In this document: positions 1-7,817 of the stretch, piece by piece
Numbering within the stretch: the first letter of the stretch is position 1
Layout: every line of letters starts with the position of its first letter
Source of the DNA: Oscillospiraceae bacterium
Lineage (GTDB): Bacteria > Bacillota > Clostridia > Oscillospirales > Ruminococcaceae
Assembly: GCA_020024175.1 (NCBI GenBank)
Contig: JAHHUB010000069.1
Location: forward strand, 1-8,714
Direction: 5' to 3'
Length of the DNA stretch: 8,714 nt
Program-made: the position numbers and the translations under genes
The notes under the pieces: generated by a model
Database searches by the model: none
Seen by the model: only the letters and a program-made list of their open reading frames with translations
Told to the model about the DNA's origin: nothing

Positions 1-15
1 TAATCAGATAATTTT

Positions 16-20
16 GGAGG
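16..20 (+). promoter_or_regulatory. Ribosome binding site of recJ (sets a TTG start)
   Basis: GGAGG lies 6 nt before the TTG at 27-29. No ATG or GTG fits this spacing, so this Shine-Dalgarno sequence is the main reason for accepting a TTG start. The 26 nt upstream hold no recognisable promoter. In-frame stop triplets occur there (for example TAA at 9-11), which may be the end of an upstream gene, but that cannot be decided from this window. Confidence 0.8.
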
Positions 21-26
21 CAGATT

Positions 27-2009
27 TTGAATATTAAATATTGGAAAATACTGAACAAAAAAGAAAATGACAGTTATGATTTAATAAACAGAATAAAAAT
101 AAACAGGAAAAATATTAATATTGAAGATGATGAAAATCTCCTCTTGTTTGAAGAAAATCCACCTATGAAAGATATGGATTTAGCTGTGGAAAGAATTCGC
201 AAAGCTTTATATAATGAAGAAAAAATCGCAATATACGGAGATTATGACTGTGATGGTATAACTTCTACCGCTCTTTTATACAGCTATCTTGAAAATGAAG
301 GTGGAGATATAATTTATTATATTCCTGAAAGAGAATCAGAAGGTTATGGACTTAACAAAGAGGCAATAGATATTCTTAAAGAAAATGATGTAAACCTTAT
401 TATAACAGTGGACAATGGTATATCTGCATTGGATGAAATAGATTATGCGCAAAATCTTGGAATTGATGTAGTTGTTACTGATCACCACAGACCAAGAGAA
501 GTATTACCAAATGCTGTGGCAGTAGTAGACCCTCACAGAGTGGATTGCCCCTCAAATCTTAAATATCTCTGTGGTGCAGGAGTGGTATTTATGCTGCTGG
601 CAGCTTTGGAAGGCGGGGATTATGAATTAATTTTAAATTTATACAGTGATATTGCTGCCATAGGTACTGTAGGAGATTCCGTGGAACTTGTAGGAATAAA
701 CCGTTTAATAGTTAAATACGGTTTGGAAAAAATAAATTCAGGGGACAGAGTGGGAATTAACGCATTGTTGGAAACATCAGGAATAAAAGATGGTGCATCT
801 TCTGAAAGTATATCTTTCAAAATTGCCCCCAGAATAAATGCCGCAGGCAGAGTGGGCGATGTGGAAGTGGCTTTGGTACTTCTTTTGACAGAAGATTATG
901 AGCAGGCTTTTTCTTTGGCCTCAAAACTAAATGAATACAACAATGAACGAAAAGAACTTGAAAAACATATACTCTCCGATATAAGAAAAATTATTTTAAA
1001 TGATAAAAAGATTATAAGCGACAGAGTTATTATTATAAAAGGAGAAAATTGGCATAACGGTGTTGTGGGAATTGTTTGCTCAAAAGTTTCCGAAAAATAT
1101 GGTAAACCTTGCATACTTTTTTCTGATGATGGAAAAGAGGCAAGAGGCTCTGGAAGAAGCATAGACGGTTTTAATATGATTGAGGCTATATCTGCCTGTT
1201 CGGAACATCTCACCAGATTCGGTGGACACCCAATGGCAGCAGGAATGACACTGGAAAGTGAAAATTTTGATGAATTTAAAGCACAATTTGAAGAATACGC
1301 AAAAAAAACCTGCTATATAATGCCCACAGCAATTCTTAATATAGATTTTGAAGTTTCACCTTCAGATATGACAACAGAACAAATTAAACAACTGGATATT
1401 TTTGCTCCATATGGTGTGGGAAATGAATTTCCTGTTTTCTGTATGAAAGATGTGGAAATTGATGGAATAGTTTCCATGGGTATGGGCAAACATATAAAGA
1501 TAAAGGTGAAGAAAAATGAAGAATATTTTTATGTTCTCGGATTTGGCATAACACCTGAAAAATTTGAGTATGACATAGGAGATAAAGTTGACATTGCTTT
1601 TACTGCTGATATAAATGACTATATGGGCAAGGAAACTGTTTCATTAAAGCTTAAAGATATAAGATTTTCCCATATAGATCAAAATGATGTCTGCAAAGGT
1701 AAAAAAATTTATGAGCTTTTTATCAACAATGAAGATGTAGCTCCATATAAAAATGAGATAATTCCTGACAGAAATGATGGGGCTGTAATTTACAGATGGC
1801 TTAAAACAAACGGAAGATTTACCAGAAATTCCGATATAATGTATGTTAAATCGGGAGTTAATATGGGATATTGCAAATATTGCATCCTTTTAATGGTTAT
1901 GGAAGAGTTAGGACTTATAACCACTGACAATAGTATTGACATAGTAAAGGTAAAAGAAAAAAAGGATTTTTGCAATTCAGAGATTTTAAAACGATTGAGT
2001 GGTGTATAA
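27..2009 (+). CDS. recJ: Single-stranded-DNA-specific exonuclease RecJ
   Basis: RecJ is a cytoplasmic 5'-to-3' exonuclease on single-stranded DNA that acts in recombination, mismatch and base-excision repair. The 660-residue product shows the DHH phosphoesterase motifs: YGDYDCDG (70-77), VDN (128-130), DHH (152-154), GAG (183-185), and GTVGD ending at D217. PRINAAGR (268-275) follows. The DHHA1 part has GSGRS (374-378) and FGGHPMAAG (398-406). An OB-fold-like region follows (about 425-550), then a C-terminal extension (about 555-650, including IPDRNDG and EELGLI) like that of Firmicutes RecJ. All expected metal ligands appear present. Length lies between E. coli RecJ (577) and B. subtilis RecJ (786). 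The start is TTG at 27, chosen for GGAGG 6 nt upstream. The gene ends 4 nt before rel, with no apt gene between as in many Firmicutes. Identification is firm; the C-terminal domain assignment is inferred. Confidence 0.96.
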   Translation: MNIKYWKILNKKENDSYDLINRIKINRKNINIEDDENLLLFEENPPMKDMDLAVERIRKALYNEEKIAIYGDYDCDGITSTALLYSYLENEGGDIIYYIPERESEGYGLNKEAIDILKENDVNLIITVDNGISALDEIDYAQNLGIDVVVTDHHRPREVLPNAVAVVDPHRVDCPSNLKYLCGAGVVFMLLAALEGGDYELILNLYSDIAAIGTVGDSVELVGINRLIVKYGLEKINSGDRVGINALLETSGIKDGASSESISFKIAPRINAAGRVGDVEVALVLLLTEDYEQAFSLASKLNEYNNERKELEKHILSDIRKIILNDKKIISDRVIIIKGENWHNGVVGIVCSKVSEKYGKPCILFSDDGKEARGSGRSIDGFNMIEAISACSEHLTRFGGHPMAAGMTLESENFDEFKAQFEEYAKKTCYIMPTAILNIDFEVSPSDMTTEQIKQLDIFAPYGVGNEFPVFCMKDVEIDGIVSMGMGKHIKIKVKKNEEYFYVLGFGITPEKFEYDIGDKVDIAFTADINDYMGKETVSLKLKDIRFSHIDQNDVCKGKKIYELFINNEDVAPYKNEIIPDRNDGAVIYRWLKTNGRFTRNSDIMYVKSGVNMGYCKYCILLMVMEELGLITTDNSIDIVKVKEKKDFCNSEILKRLSGV

Positions 2010-2013
2010 CTTT

Positions 2014-4215
2014 ATGGATAATATGGAAGATAAAATATGTACTATAGATGATTTAATAAACGCATTGGATCAAAGCAACAGAAATTATGACAGAAAAATG
2101 ATTTTAAAAGCCTATGAAGTGGCAAATGAAGCACATAAAAATCAGGTCAGAAAATCAGGAGACCCCTATATCTGCCACCCTGTTGCTGTTGCAATTATAC
2201 TTATAGATTTGGGAATGGATAACGAAACAATAACAGCATCACTTCTCCATGATGTAGTGGAAGATACACCTGTTACTTTGGATCAGATTAAAAAAACTTT
2301 TGGTGAAGAAGTAGCTCTTATAGTTGATGGTGTTACAAAATTGGAGAAAATTCCCTATTCAACCCGTGAAGAACAGCAGGCAGAAAATGTAAGAAAAATG
2401 CTGCTTGCCATTGCAGAAGATGTAAGAGTTATTATTGTTAAACTTGCAGACCGTATTCACAATATGAGAACTCTTCGTTTTATGTCGGAACAAAAACAGC
2501 GTGATATTGCCAAAGAAACTATGGATGTTTATGCTCCTATAGCCCATAGACTTGGTATGAGCGGAATGAAAGATGAACTTGAAGATAAATCTCTCCGATT
2601 CCTTGACCCCATAGGTTACAGTGAAATAGAAAGACAGCTTGAATTTCGCAAAGATGAAAGAGAAGCTTTTTTAAAGAGAATTGAAGCTAAAATTGTGGAT
2701 AGAATGAACAAAGAAAATGTGAAAATATCCATTTTTGGCAGAGTTAAGAGCATTTATGGAATTTACAAAAAAGTTTATATGAATGGCAGAGCCTTTGAAG
2801 AAATTTTCGATGTTTACGCTGTAAGAATAATTGTAGATACAATTCCCGAATGTTATAATATTTTAGGTATTGTCCACGATATGTTTACTCCCATACCCAG
2901 CAGATTTAAAGATTATATCTCTACACCTAAAAACAATATGTATCAATCATTGCATACCACATTGCTTGACAAAGAGGGAATACCTTTTGAAATTCAGATA
3001 AGAACCTGGGATATGCATTATACCGCCGAATATGGTATTGCGGCTCACTGGAAATATAAAGCAGGTATATCTGGAAAAGATAAATTGGAAGAAAGACTCA
3101 GCTGGGTAAGACAGCTTTTGGAAAATCAGCAGGAAAGCGAAGATGTACAGGAAATTGTACGCAGCATTAAAACGGATATTGCCTCCGATGAAGTTTATGT
3201 ATTTACCCCTGCAGGTCATGTTATCACATTGCCGGTAGGTGCAACAGTAATTGACTTTGCATATGCAATTCATACCGAAGTGGGAAATAAAATGGTGGGA
3301 GCTAAAGCTGACGGAAGAATAGTTCCCATTGATTTTCAGGTTAAAACAGGTATGGTAATAGAGGTAATTACCTCCAATGCTCAAAACAGAGGCCCCAGCA
3401 GAGATTGGCTTAATTTAGTAAAAACTTCCAGTGCCAGAAGTAAAATAAGGGCATGGTTTAAACGGGAAAAGAGAAGTGAAAACATAGCTGAGGGCAAGGC
3501 TTTGTTTGAAAAAGAACTTCGCAGAAATCTTATTAATTTGTCCGATGATGATATGTCCCAATTTATAGAAGATATTGCTAAACGCTGTAAAATGAACAGT
3601 GTGGAAGAGTTTTATGCGGCAATAGGTTATGGCGGTTTGCTTATTTCAAAGGTAATGCCTAAAGTAAGAGATGAGTATATTAAATACAACCACCATGAAG
3701 AAAGAAATATTGGAGAAATTGTTCAAAAACCAAAGAAAACAAGAAAAGCATCCGGTGGTGTAGTAGTTGACGGTTTAGATGACTGCCTTGTAAAATTTGC
3801 TAAATGCTGCAATCCTTTGCCCGGCGATGAAATTGTTGGTTTTGTAACACGAGGATATGGTGTTTCAATTCACAAAGCTGACTGTCAGAATGTTATTAAT
3901 TCCATTACTGATGAGGAAAATAAAGAAAGATGGCTGCCTGCCCACTGGCAAAGACCGGGTGATGCTGTTAGAGAATCATTTAAATCAGGTCTTGATATTT
4001 TGGCAGAGGATAAAGGCAGGATTTTTGCAGAAGTCAGTATAAGTCTTACCAATATGCACATATCAATATCTTCCCTTATAGCTAAAGAAAATAAGGATGG
4101 TCAGATTTCTATTCAGGTAAGTTTTGAAATTTCAGGTTTGGATCAGTTAAATCAAATTATTGCAAATTTAAAGAAAATAGACGGAATAATTTCCGTAGAA
4201 AGATCCGCACAATAG
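2014..4215 (+). CDS. relA: Bifunctional (p)ppGpp synthetase/hydrolase Rel (RelA/SpoT family)
   Basis: This long RSH enzyme makes (p)ppGpp from GTP/GDP and ATP on amino-acid starvation and also hydrolyses it. With the ATG at 2014 it has 733 residues, close to B. subtilis Rel. The HD hydrolase has H55, HDVVED (79-84) and D146 in KLADRIHN, so the metal site is intact. The synthetase has D266 (DVYAVR), RFKD (297-300), YQSLHT (310-315) and E326 (EIQIRT). RFKD is the RXKD form typical of bifunctional Rel/SpoT rather than the EXDD form of synthetase-only RelA. The regulatory half has a TGS domain (about 392-455), a conserved cysteine/zinc-finger region (C591, C598, C599, H620, C624) and a C-terminal ACT domain (about 668-733). 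A GTG at 1999 overlapping the end of recJ could also start the frame. I prefer the ATG because GAGTGGTG (1997-2004) sits 9 nt before it and the extra five residues resemble no family start. Confidence 0.96.
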   Translation: MDNMEDKICTIDDLINALDQSNRNYDRKMILKAYEVANEAHKNQVRKSGDPYICHPVAVAIILIDLGMDNETITASLLHDVVEDTPVTLDQIKKTFGEEVALIVDGVTKLEKIPYSTREEQQAENVRKMLLAIAEDVRVIIVKLADRIHNMRTLRFMSEQKQRDIAKETMDVYAPIAHRLGMSGMKDELEDKSLRFLDPIGYSEIERQLEFRKDEREAFLKRIEAKIVDRMNKENVKISIFGRVKSIYGIYKKVYMNGRAFEEIFDVYAVRIIVDTIPECYNILGIVHDMFTPIPSRFKDYISTPKNNMYQSLHTTLLDKEGIPFEIQIRTWDMHYTAEYGIAAHWKYKAGISGKDKLEERLSWVRQLLENQQESEDVQEIVRSIKTDIASDEVYVFTPAGHVITLPVGATVIDFAYAIHTEVGNKMVGAKADGRIVPIDFQVKTGMVIEVITSNAQNRGPSRDWLNLVKTSSARSKIRAWFKREKRSENIAEGKALFEKELRRNLINLSDDDMSQFIEDIAKRCKMNSVEEFYAAIGYGGLLISKVMPKVRDEYIKYNHHEERNIGEIVQKPKKTRKASGGVVVDGLDDCLVKFAKCCNPLPGDEIVGFVTRGYGVSIHKADCQNVINSITDEENKERWLPAHWQRPGDAVRESFKSGLDILAEDKGRIFAEVSISLTNMHISISSLIAKENKDGQISIQVSFEISGLDQLNQIIANLKKIDGIISVERSAQ

Positions 4216-4227
4216 AAAGGTTAATTT

Positions 4228-4713
4228 ATGAGAGCAGTTATACAAAGAGTTTCACAAAGCAGTATTAAAATAAACGGTGAGGAAGGCGGAACTATAGAAA
4301 AAGGTTTTGTTGTTTTGGTGGGGGTTTCTGACGAAGACAGTGAAAAAGAAGCAGATTATCTGGCAGATAAAGTAATTGGTTTAAGAGTGTTCACCGACAG
4401 TGATGACAAAATGAATTTGGCATTGGAAGATGTGGGCGGAGAACTTATGATAGTTTCTAATTTTACCCTTTATGCCAACTGCAAAAAAGGTAATCGTCCA
4501 TCTTTTATAAAAGCGGAAAAGCCACCAAGAGCTACTGAAATATATAACCGTTTTGTAGACAGAATAAAAGGCAAATTTAAAAATAAAATTGTAACGGGGG
4601 AATTTGGAGCAGATATGCAAATAAATTTGATAAATGATGGACCTATTACAATTATTATGGATACGGATGAAATGATGCCACAAAATAAAAAACAGGAGTG
4701 TGAGATAAAATGA
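4228..4713 (+). CDS. dtd: D-aminoacyl-tRNA deacylase Dtd
   Basis: Dtd hydrolyses D-amino acids (and mischarged glycine) from tRNA, keeping translation homochiral; the family works as a homodimer in the cytoplasm. The 161-residue product starts MRAVIQRV as usual. It has DVGGELMIVSNFTLYA (68-83), KKGNRPSF (86-93) and the C-terminal GEFGADM...NDGP (124-139), with the Gly-Pro cross-subunit chirality motif at 138-139. One oddity is that the usual SQFT motif reads SNFT, with N78 (AAT at 4459-4461) in the conserved glutamine position. The tail beyond DTDEMM (about 145-161) is lysine- and glutamate-rich and looks dispensable. AGAAAGG (4214-4220) lies 7 nt before the ATG, and rel ends 12 nt upstream. 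The last codons overlap the next gene in an ATGA arrangement, suggesting translational coupling. Confidence 0.94.
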   Translation: MRAVIQRVSQSSIKINGEEGGTIEKGFVVLVGVSDEDSEKEADYLADKVIGLRVFTDSDDKMNLALEDVGGELMIVSNFTLYANCKKGNRPSFIKAEKPPRATEIYNRFVDRIKGKFKNKIVTGEFGADMQINLINDGPITIIMDTDEMMPQNKKQECEIK

Positions 4714-5339
4714 AGATGAGCATTTTAAAGACAGGAAACTTTAACACAAACTGTTATATAATTATGACAGAACAAAAAAATATGGTTTTGATTGATCCGG
4801 GTGATGAAGGAGAAAAAATCAAAGAAATAATAGAAAAAACAGGTGGAAAACTAAGTGCCATACTTTTGACTCACGCTCATCATGACCACACAGGTGCAGT
4901 CAAATTCTTAAAAGAATTATATCCTGATGCAACTGTTTATATGGGCAAAGATGATGAAGATATGATAAGCAATGTTTACAGAAACTATGCCTGTGTAAGA
5001 GGTAAAGCTATGGAAATATTTAAAGATTTAAAAGCTGATGTACTTATTGATGACGGTGAAATCATAAAAATTGATGAACTGGAATTTAAAGCTGTGGCTA
5101 CTCCGGGACACACTAAAGGAGGCATGACATATATCTGCGAAGATAATATGTTTACTGGCGACACACTTTTTTATGAGAGTATAGGCAGAAGCGATCTTTA
5201 TGGAGGAAATTCCGAAATAATCTGCCAGTCCGTTACCAAACTTATGATGTTGGATGGGGATTATAAAGTTTATCCGGGACATGGCCCCAGCACCACTTTG
5301 GAATATGAAAGACATAACAACAAATATGTGAGAATTTAA
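4710..5339 (+). CDS. Metallo-beta-lactamase fold hydrolase, glyoxalase-II-like
   Basis: This 209-residue protein has the complete metal site of the MBL-fold hydrolases: THAHHDH (54-60, the HxHxDH motif), H134 in TPGHTKGG, D151 in TGDTLF and H191 in YPGHGPSTT. GRSDL (159-163) and the overall length match the short hydroxyacylglutathione-hydrolase-like proteins (YqgX/GloB-like) found in this neighbourhood in Firmicutes. The true substrate is unknown: a glyoxalase II or other thioester hydrolase role is the usual guess, and the specific glutathione-binding C-terminal domain of classical GloB is absent. The ATG overlaps the dtd stop (ATGA), with AGGAG at 4694-4698, 11 nt upstream. The alternative ATG at 4716 would lie 17 nt from that site and is less likely. 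The stop is 3 nt before hemZ. Confidence 0.9.
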   Translation: MKMSILKTGNFNTNCYIIMTEQKNMVLIDPGDEGEKIKEIIEKTGGKLSAILLTHAHHDHTGAVKFLKELYPDATVYMGKDDEDMISNVYRNYACVRGKAMEIFKDLKADVLIDDGEIIKIDELEFKAVATPGHTKGGMTYICEDNMFTGDTLFYESIGRSDLYGGNSEIICQSVTKLMMLDGDYKVYPGHGPSTTLEYERHNNKYVRI

Positions 5340-5342
5340 AAA

Positions 5343-6818
5343 ATGAAAATCATTTCACCTAAAAAAGAATATCTGTATGAACTTGAAAGACTGACTTCCA
5401 TGTTTTTTCAGGGAGAAAAAAATCAGCTTGCTGAAACTGCCCATGAAACAGAAAAAACAGGAAATTATCTTTTTGGAGATGCAGACAGAACATTACAGGG
5501 AATTAAAGTAATCGGGGAATTAAATTACAATGAATTTCATAAAATAATATGCGAAACCATTTCTGAAAATGAACTAAAATATGCGGATATTGAACTTATT
5601 TTGGCAAGATATATTTATGATATTTTAAGTGAATGTACAAAAAGAAAACCTAAATGGGGAGTTTTAACCGGTGTAAGACCTGTAAAGCTTATAGGCAATG
5701 CCATAAATAAAGGTATGGACTATGAAACTTTGAAAACTGCATTCATTGACAAAAGAAGGCTTTCAGAAGATAAGTTCAATTTGGCATACAAAACCTATTA
5801 TAATGAAAAATCCATAAGGGACAAATCCACAGACGACAGTTTCAGTTTATATGTTGGAATACCCTTTTGCCCCACAAGATGCAGTTATTGTTCTTTTGTT
5901 TCGCAAACCGTGGAAAAATCGGGAAAAATACTTAGCTCATATTTGGAAAAACTGATAAAAGAAGTAGCATATACCGGTAAAATTGCCTATGAAATGGGAC
6001 TTAAACTCAGAACTGTTTATATAGGTGGCGGAACACCTACAGTATTGAGTGCAGAACAGATAAAACAGCTTACTGATGCAATAAATGACAGCTTTGATAT
6101 GGAAAATATCTGGGAGTACACCATAGAAGCAGGCAGACCTGACACAATTTCTGAGGATAAACTTATAGCCATAAAAAATGCAGGAGCTACTCGAATAAGT
6201 ATAAACCCACAAACATTAAATAATGATGTTTTGCGGGCAATCGGAAGAAAACACAGTGCACAAGACACTTTGGATAAAATAAAAACAGCACGAAAACTGG
6301 GATTTGACAATATTAATACAGATATTATAGCAGGACTTCCGTTGGATGATTTTGAAAGTTTTAAACACACAGTGGACGGACTTTTGGAAATTTCGCCTGA
6401 AAATATAACCGTACATACACTGTCAGTAAAACGAAGTGCAAATTTAACCCAAAAAAATGACATTGACTATTTAAATAAAATAGAAAGCACCGCAAAAATG
6501 GTGGATTACGCTCAAAAAATGCTGCTTGAATCGGGATATGAACCCTATTATCTCTACCGCCAGAAAAATATGCTGGGTAATTTGGAAAATACAGGTTTTT
6601 GTAAAAAAGGTTATGAAGGATTATATAATGTATATATAATGGATGAAACTCATACAATATTAGCTTGTGGAGCAGGTTCCACCACAAAAGTAAAAGTTGC
6701 TGATAAATTAGAAAGAATTGCTAATTTTAAATTTCCCTATGAGTATATAGATAATTTCGATGAAATATTAAACAGAAAGGGTATGGTGAAGACACTTTAT
6801 GAAAACTATAATTTTTGA
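5343..6818 (+). CDS. hemZ: Radical SAM protein HemZ (coproporphyrinogen dehydrogenase-like)
   Basis: HemZ belongs to the HemN/HemW radical-SAM superfamily and is annotated as an oxygen-independent coproporphyrinogen III dehydrogenase, though this activity is not well established for the family. The 491-residue protein (B. subtilis HemZ is about 500) has a HemZ-type N-terminal region with WGVLTGVRPVKL (105-116). The iron-sulfur motif CPTRCSYC (C176, C180, C183) follows, then GGGTPT (228-233), EAGRPDTI (262-269), NPQTLNNDVLRAIGRKH (288-304) and YLYRQKNMLGNLENTG (403-418). All are landmarks of this subfamily. No other haem gene is in the window, so a role in haem synthesis cannot be inferred from context. 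The ribosome binding site is weak (GTGA at 5328-5331, 11 nt upstream); with a 3-nt gap from the preceding stop, translation may be coupled. The last 20 nt overlap the next gene. Confidence 0.93.
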   Translation: MKIISPKKEYLYELERLTSMFFQGEKNQLAETAHETEKTGNYLFGDADRTLQGIKVIGELNYNEFHKIICETISENELKYADIELILARYIYDILSECTKRKPKWGVLTGVRPVKLIGNAINKGMDYETLKTAFIDKRRLSEDKFNLAYKTYYNEKSIRDKSTDDSFSLYVGIPFCPTRCSYCSFVSQTVEKSGKILSSYLEKLIKEVAYTGKIAYEMGLKLRTVYIGGGTPTVLSAEQIKQLTDAINDSFDMENIWEYTIEAGRPDTISEDKLIAIKNAGATRISINPQTLNNDVLRAIGRKHSAQDTLDKIKTARKLGFDNINTDIIAGLPLDDFESFKHTVDGLLEISPENITVHTLSVKRSANLTQKNDIDYLNKIESTAKMVDYAQKMLLESGYEPYYLYRQKNMLGNLENTGFCKKGYEGLYNVYIMDETHTILACGAGSTTKVKVADKLERIANFKFPYEYIDNFDEILNRKGMVKTLYENYNF

Positions 6819-7740
6819 TAAATATTCCAGAATTCAGATGGACAGGATAAATAAATATGCTGAAACACCTCAAACATTTATAAAAGAAAGTGAAGCTAAT
6901 TATCAGTTTCAACTGGATATGGTGGCTGAAAAACTCAGCGGCAGAGATGATAACTGCTCTATCATTTTACTTTCTGGCCCTTCTGCATCGGGAAAAACCA
7001 CCACAGCTCACAAACTTTCCAAAACTTTTGAAAAAAAAGGGGTAAAAGCTCCGGTTATATCTTTGGATGATTTTTTTGTGGGCAAAGAACATTATCAAAA
7101 ACTTCCTGACGGTACTCTTGATATGGAATCTATTTCAACTTTGGATATACCCCATATAAAATACTGTTTGTCAGAGCTTTTGGAAAAAGGAAGTTGTGAT
7201 TTTCCTGTATTTGATTTTAAAACATCATCTCGTTCAGATAAAATAAATCATATAGAAATTGAGGAAAATGATATTTTGATTATTGAAGGTATTCATGCAC
7301 TTAATCCTGTTTTAACAGAAGGTATTCCCGCTGACAGAATTGTTAAAATCTATGTAAGTGTGAGAACTAAATTCATGAACGGTGAAGACAGTATTTTTGA
7401 ACCTAAAACTATCAGACTTATGAGAAGAATGATAAGAGATAAGAGGGACAGAAACCATTCCCCTGAGGAAACTCTTAAAATGTGGAACAATATAGTTGAG
7501 GGGGAAATTAAATACATAGATCCTTTCAGAGATGATGTGGATGTAAAAATAGATACTACATTAGACTATGAGCCCTGTATATTCCACAATTTTCTCTATC
7601 CTCTGCTGGATAAGATTGATAAAACAAATGAAAATCTCAATGAACTGCTGAAAATGTATTACGGTTTGGAAATGTTCACTGATATAGATGAAAAACTTTT
7701 GCCTAAAAACTCACTTTTGAGAGAATTTGTAGGAGAATAA
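6799..7740 (+). CDS. Uridine-kinase-type nucleoside kinase without TGS domain
   Basis: This 313-residue P-loop kinase has Walker A GPSASGKTT (60-68), a uridine-kinase-like ISLDDFF (87-93), FDFKTSSR (138-145), a Walker B-like strand ILIIEGIHAL (159-168), and a basic lid segment RLMRRMIRDKRDRNHS (206-221) followed by TLKMW. These match the C-terminal kinase half of the roughly 550-residue Clostridia proteins annotated as nucleoside kinase, whose N-terminal half carries a TGS/threonyl-tRNA-synthetase-like domain. Here only about 50 residues precede the P-loop. The likely reaction is ATP-dependent phosphorylation of uridine/cytidine or a related nucleoside, but the substrate is not shown. The start overlaps hemZ by 20 nt; GGTGAAG (6785-6791) lies 7 nt upstream. 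An in-frame TGA at 6787-6789 rules out a longer form. No terminator follows in the 77 nt before the next gene. Confidence 0.88.
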   Translation: MKTIIFDKYSRIQMDRINKYAETPQTFIKESEANYQFQLDMVAEKLSGRDDNCSIILLSGPSASGKTTTAHKLSKTFEKKGVKAPVISLDDFFVGKEHYQKLPDGTLDMESISTLDIPHIKYCLSELLEKGSCDFPVFDFKTSSRSDKINHIEIEENDILIIEGIHALNPVLTEGIPADRIVKIYVSVRTKFMNGEDSIFEPKTIRLMRRMIRDKRDRNHSPEETLKMWNNIVEGEIKYIDPFRDDVDVKIDTTLDYEPCIFHNFLYPLLDKIDKTNENLNELLKMYYGLEMFTDIDEKLLPKNSLLREFVGE

Positions 7741-7750
7741 ATTTTATATA

Positions 7751-7779
7751 TTGTAATAAGCTTAAAAAACTGTTATAAT
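7751..7779 (+). promoter_or_regulatory. Sigma-A-type promoter with extended -10
   Basis: The -35 box TTGTAA (7751-7756, four of six matches to TTGACA) and the perfect -10 box TATAAT (7774-7779) are separated by 17 bp. A TGT just before the -10 gives the extended TGN form. Transcription should start near 7786-7787, about 30 nt before the zinc-ribbon gene, whose ribosome binding site AAAGGAAG (7798-7805) then lies within a short leader. This gives the zinc-ribbon/bactofilin pair its own promoter, although read-through from the upstream operon remains possible. Confidence 0.78.
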
Positions 7780-7817
7780 TATATAAACAAATTTACGAAA
7801 GGAAGTGTTTTATTAAT

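Noticed and set aside
1999..2013. GTG at 1999 as the start of rel, overlapping recJ
   Set aside because: It adds only five non-conserved residues, has no well-placed ribosome binding site, and the ATG at 2014 has a better-placed GAGTGGTG upstream. It remains possible.
2947..3384. 145-codon minus-strand open frame inside rel
   Set aside because: It is antisense to conserved synthetase and TGS coding sequence, with an aromatic- and cysteine-rich composition and no recognisable domain.
3857..4042. 61-codon plus-strand open frame in another frame of rel
   Set aside because: It overlaps the conserved regulatory region of rel and has no ribosome binding site or family signature.
6017..6463. 148-codon minus-strand open frame inside hemZ
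   Set aside because: It lies entirely antisense to a well-supported radical-SAM gene, has a cysteine/phenylalanine/serine-rich composition typical of antisense translation, and shows no family motif.
7741..7817. Possible terminator or riboswitch between the kinase and zinc-ribbon genes
   Set aside because: The only symmetry is a short AAGCTT palindrome without a stable stem or T-run. The 77-nt gap is explained by a promoter and a ribosome binding site.
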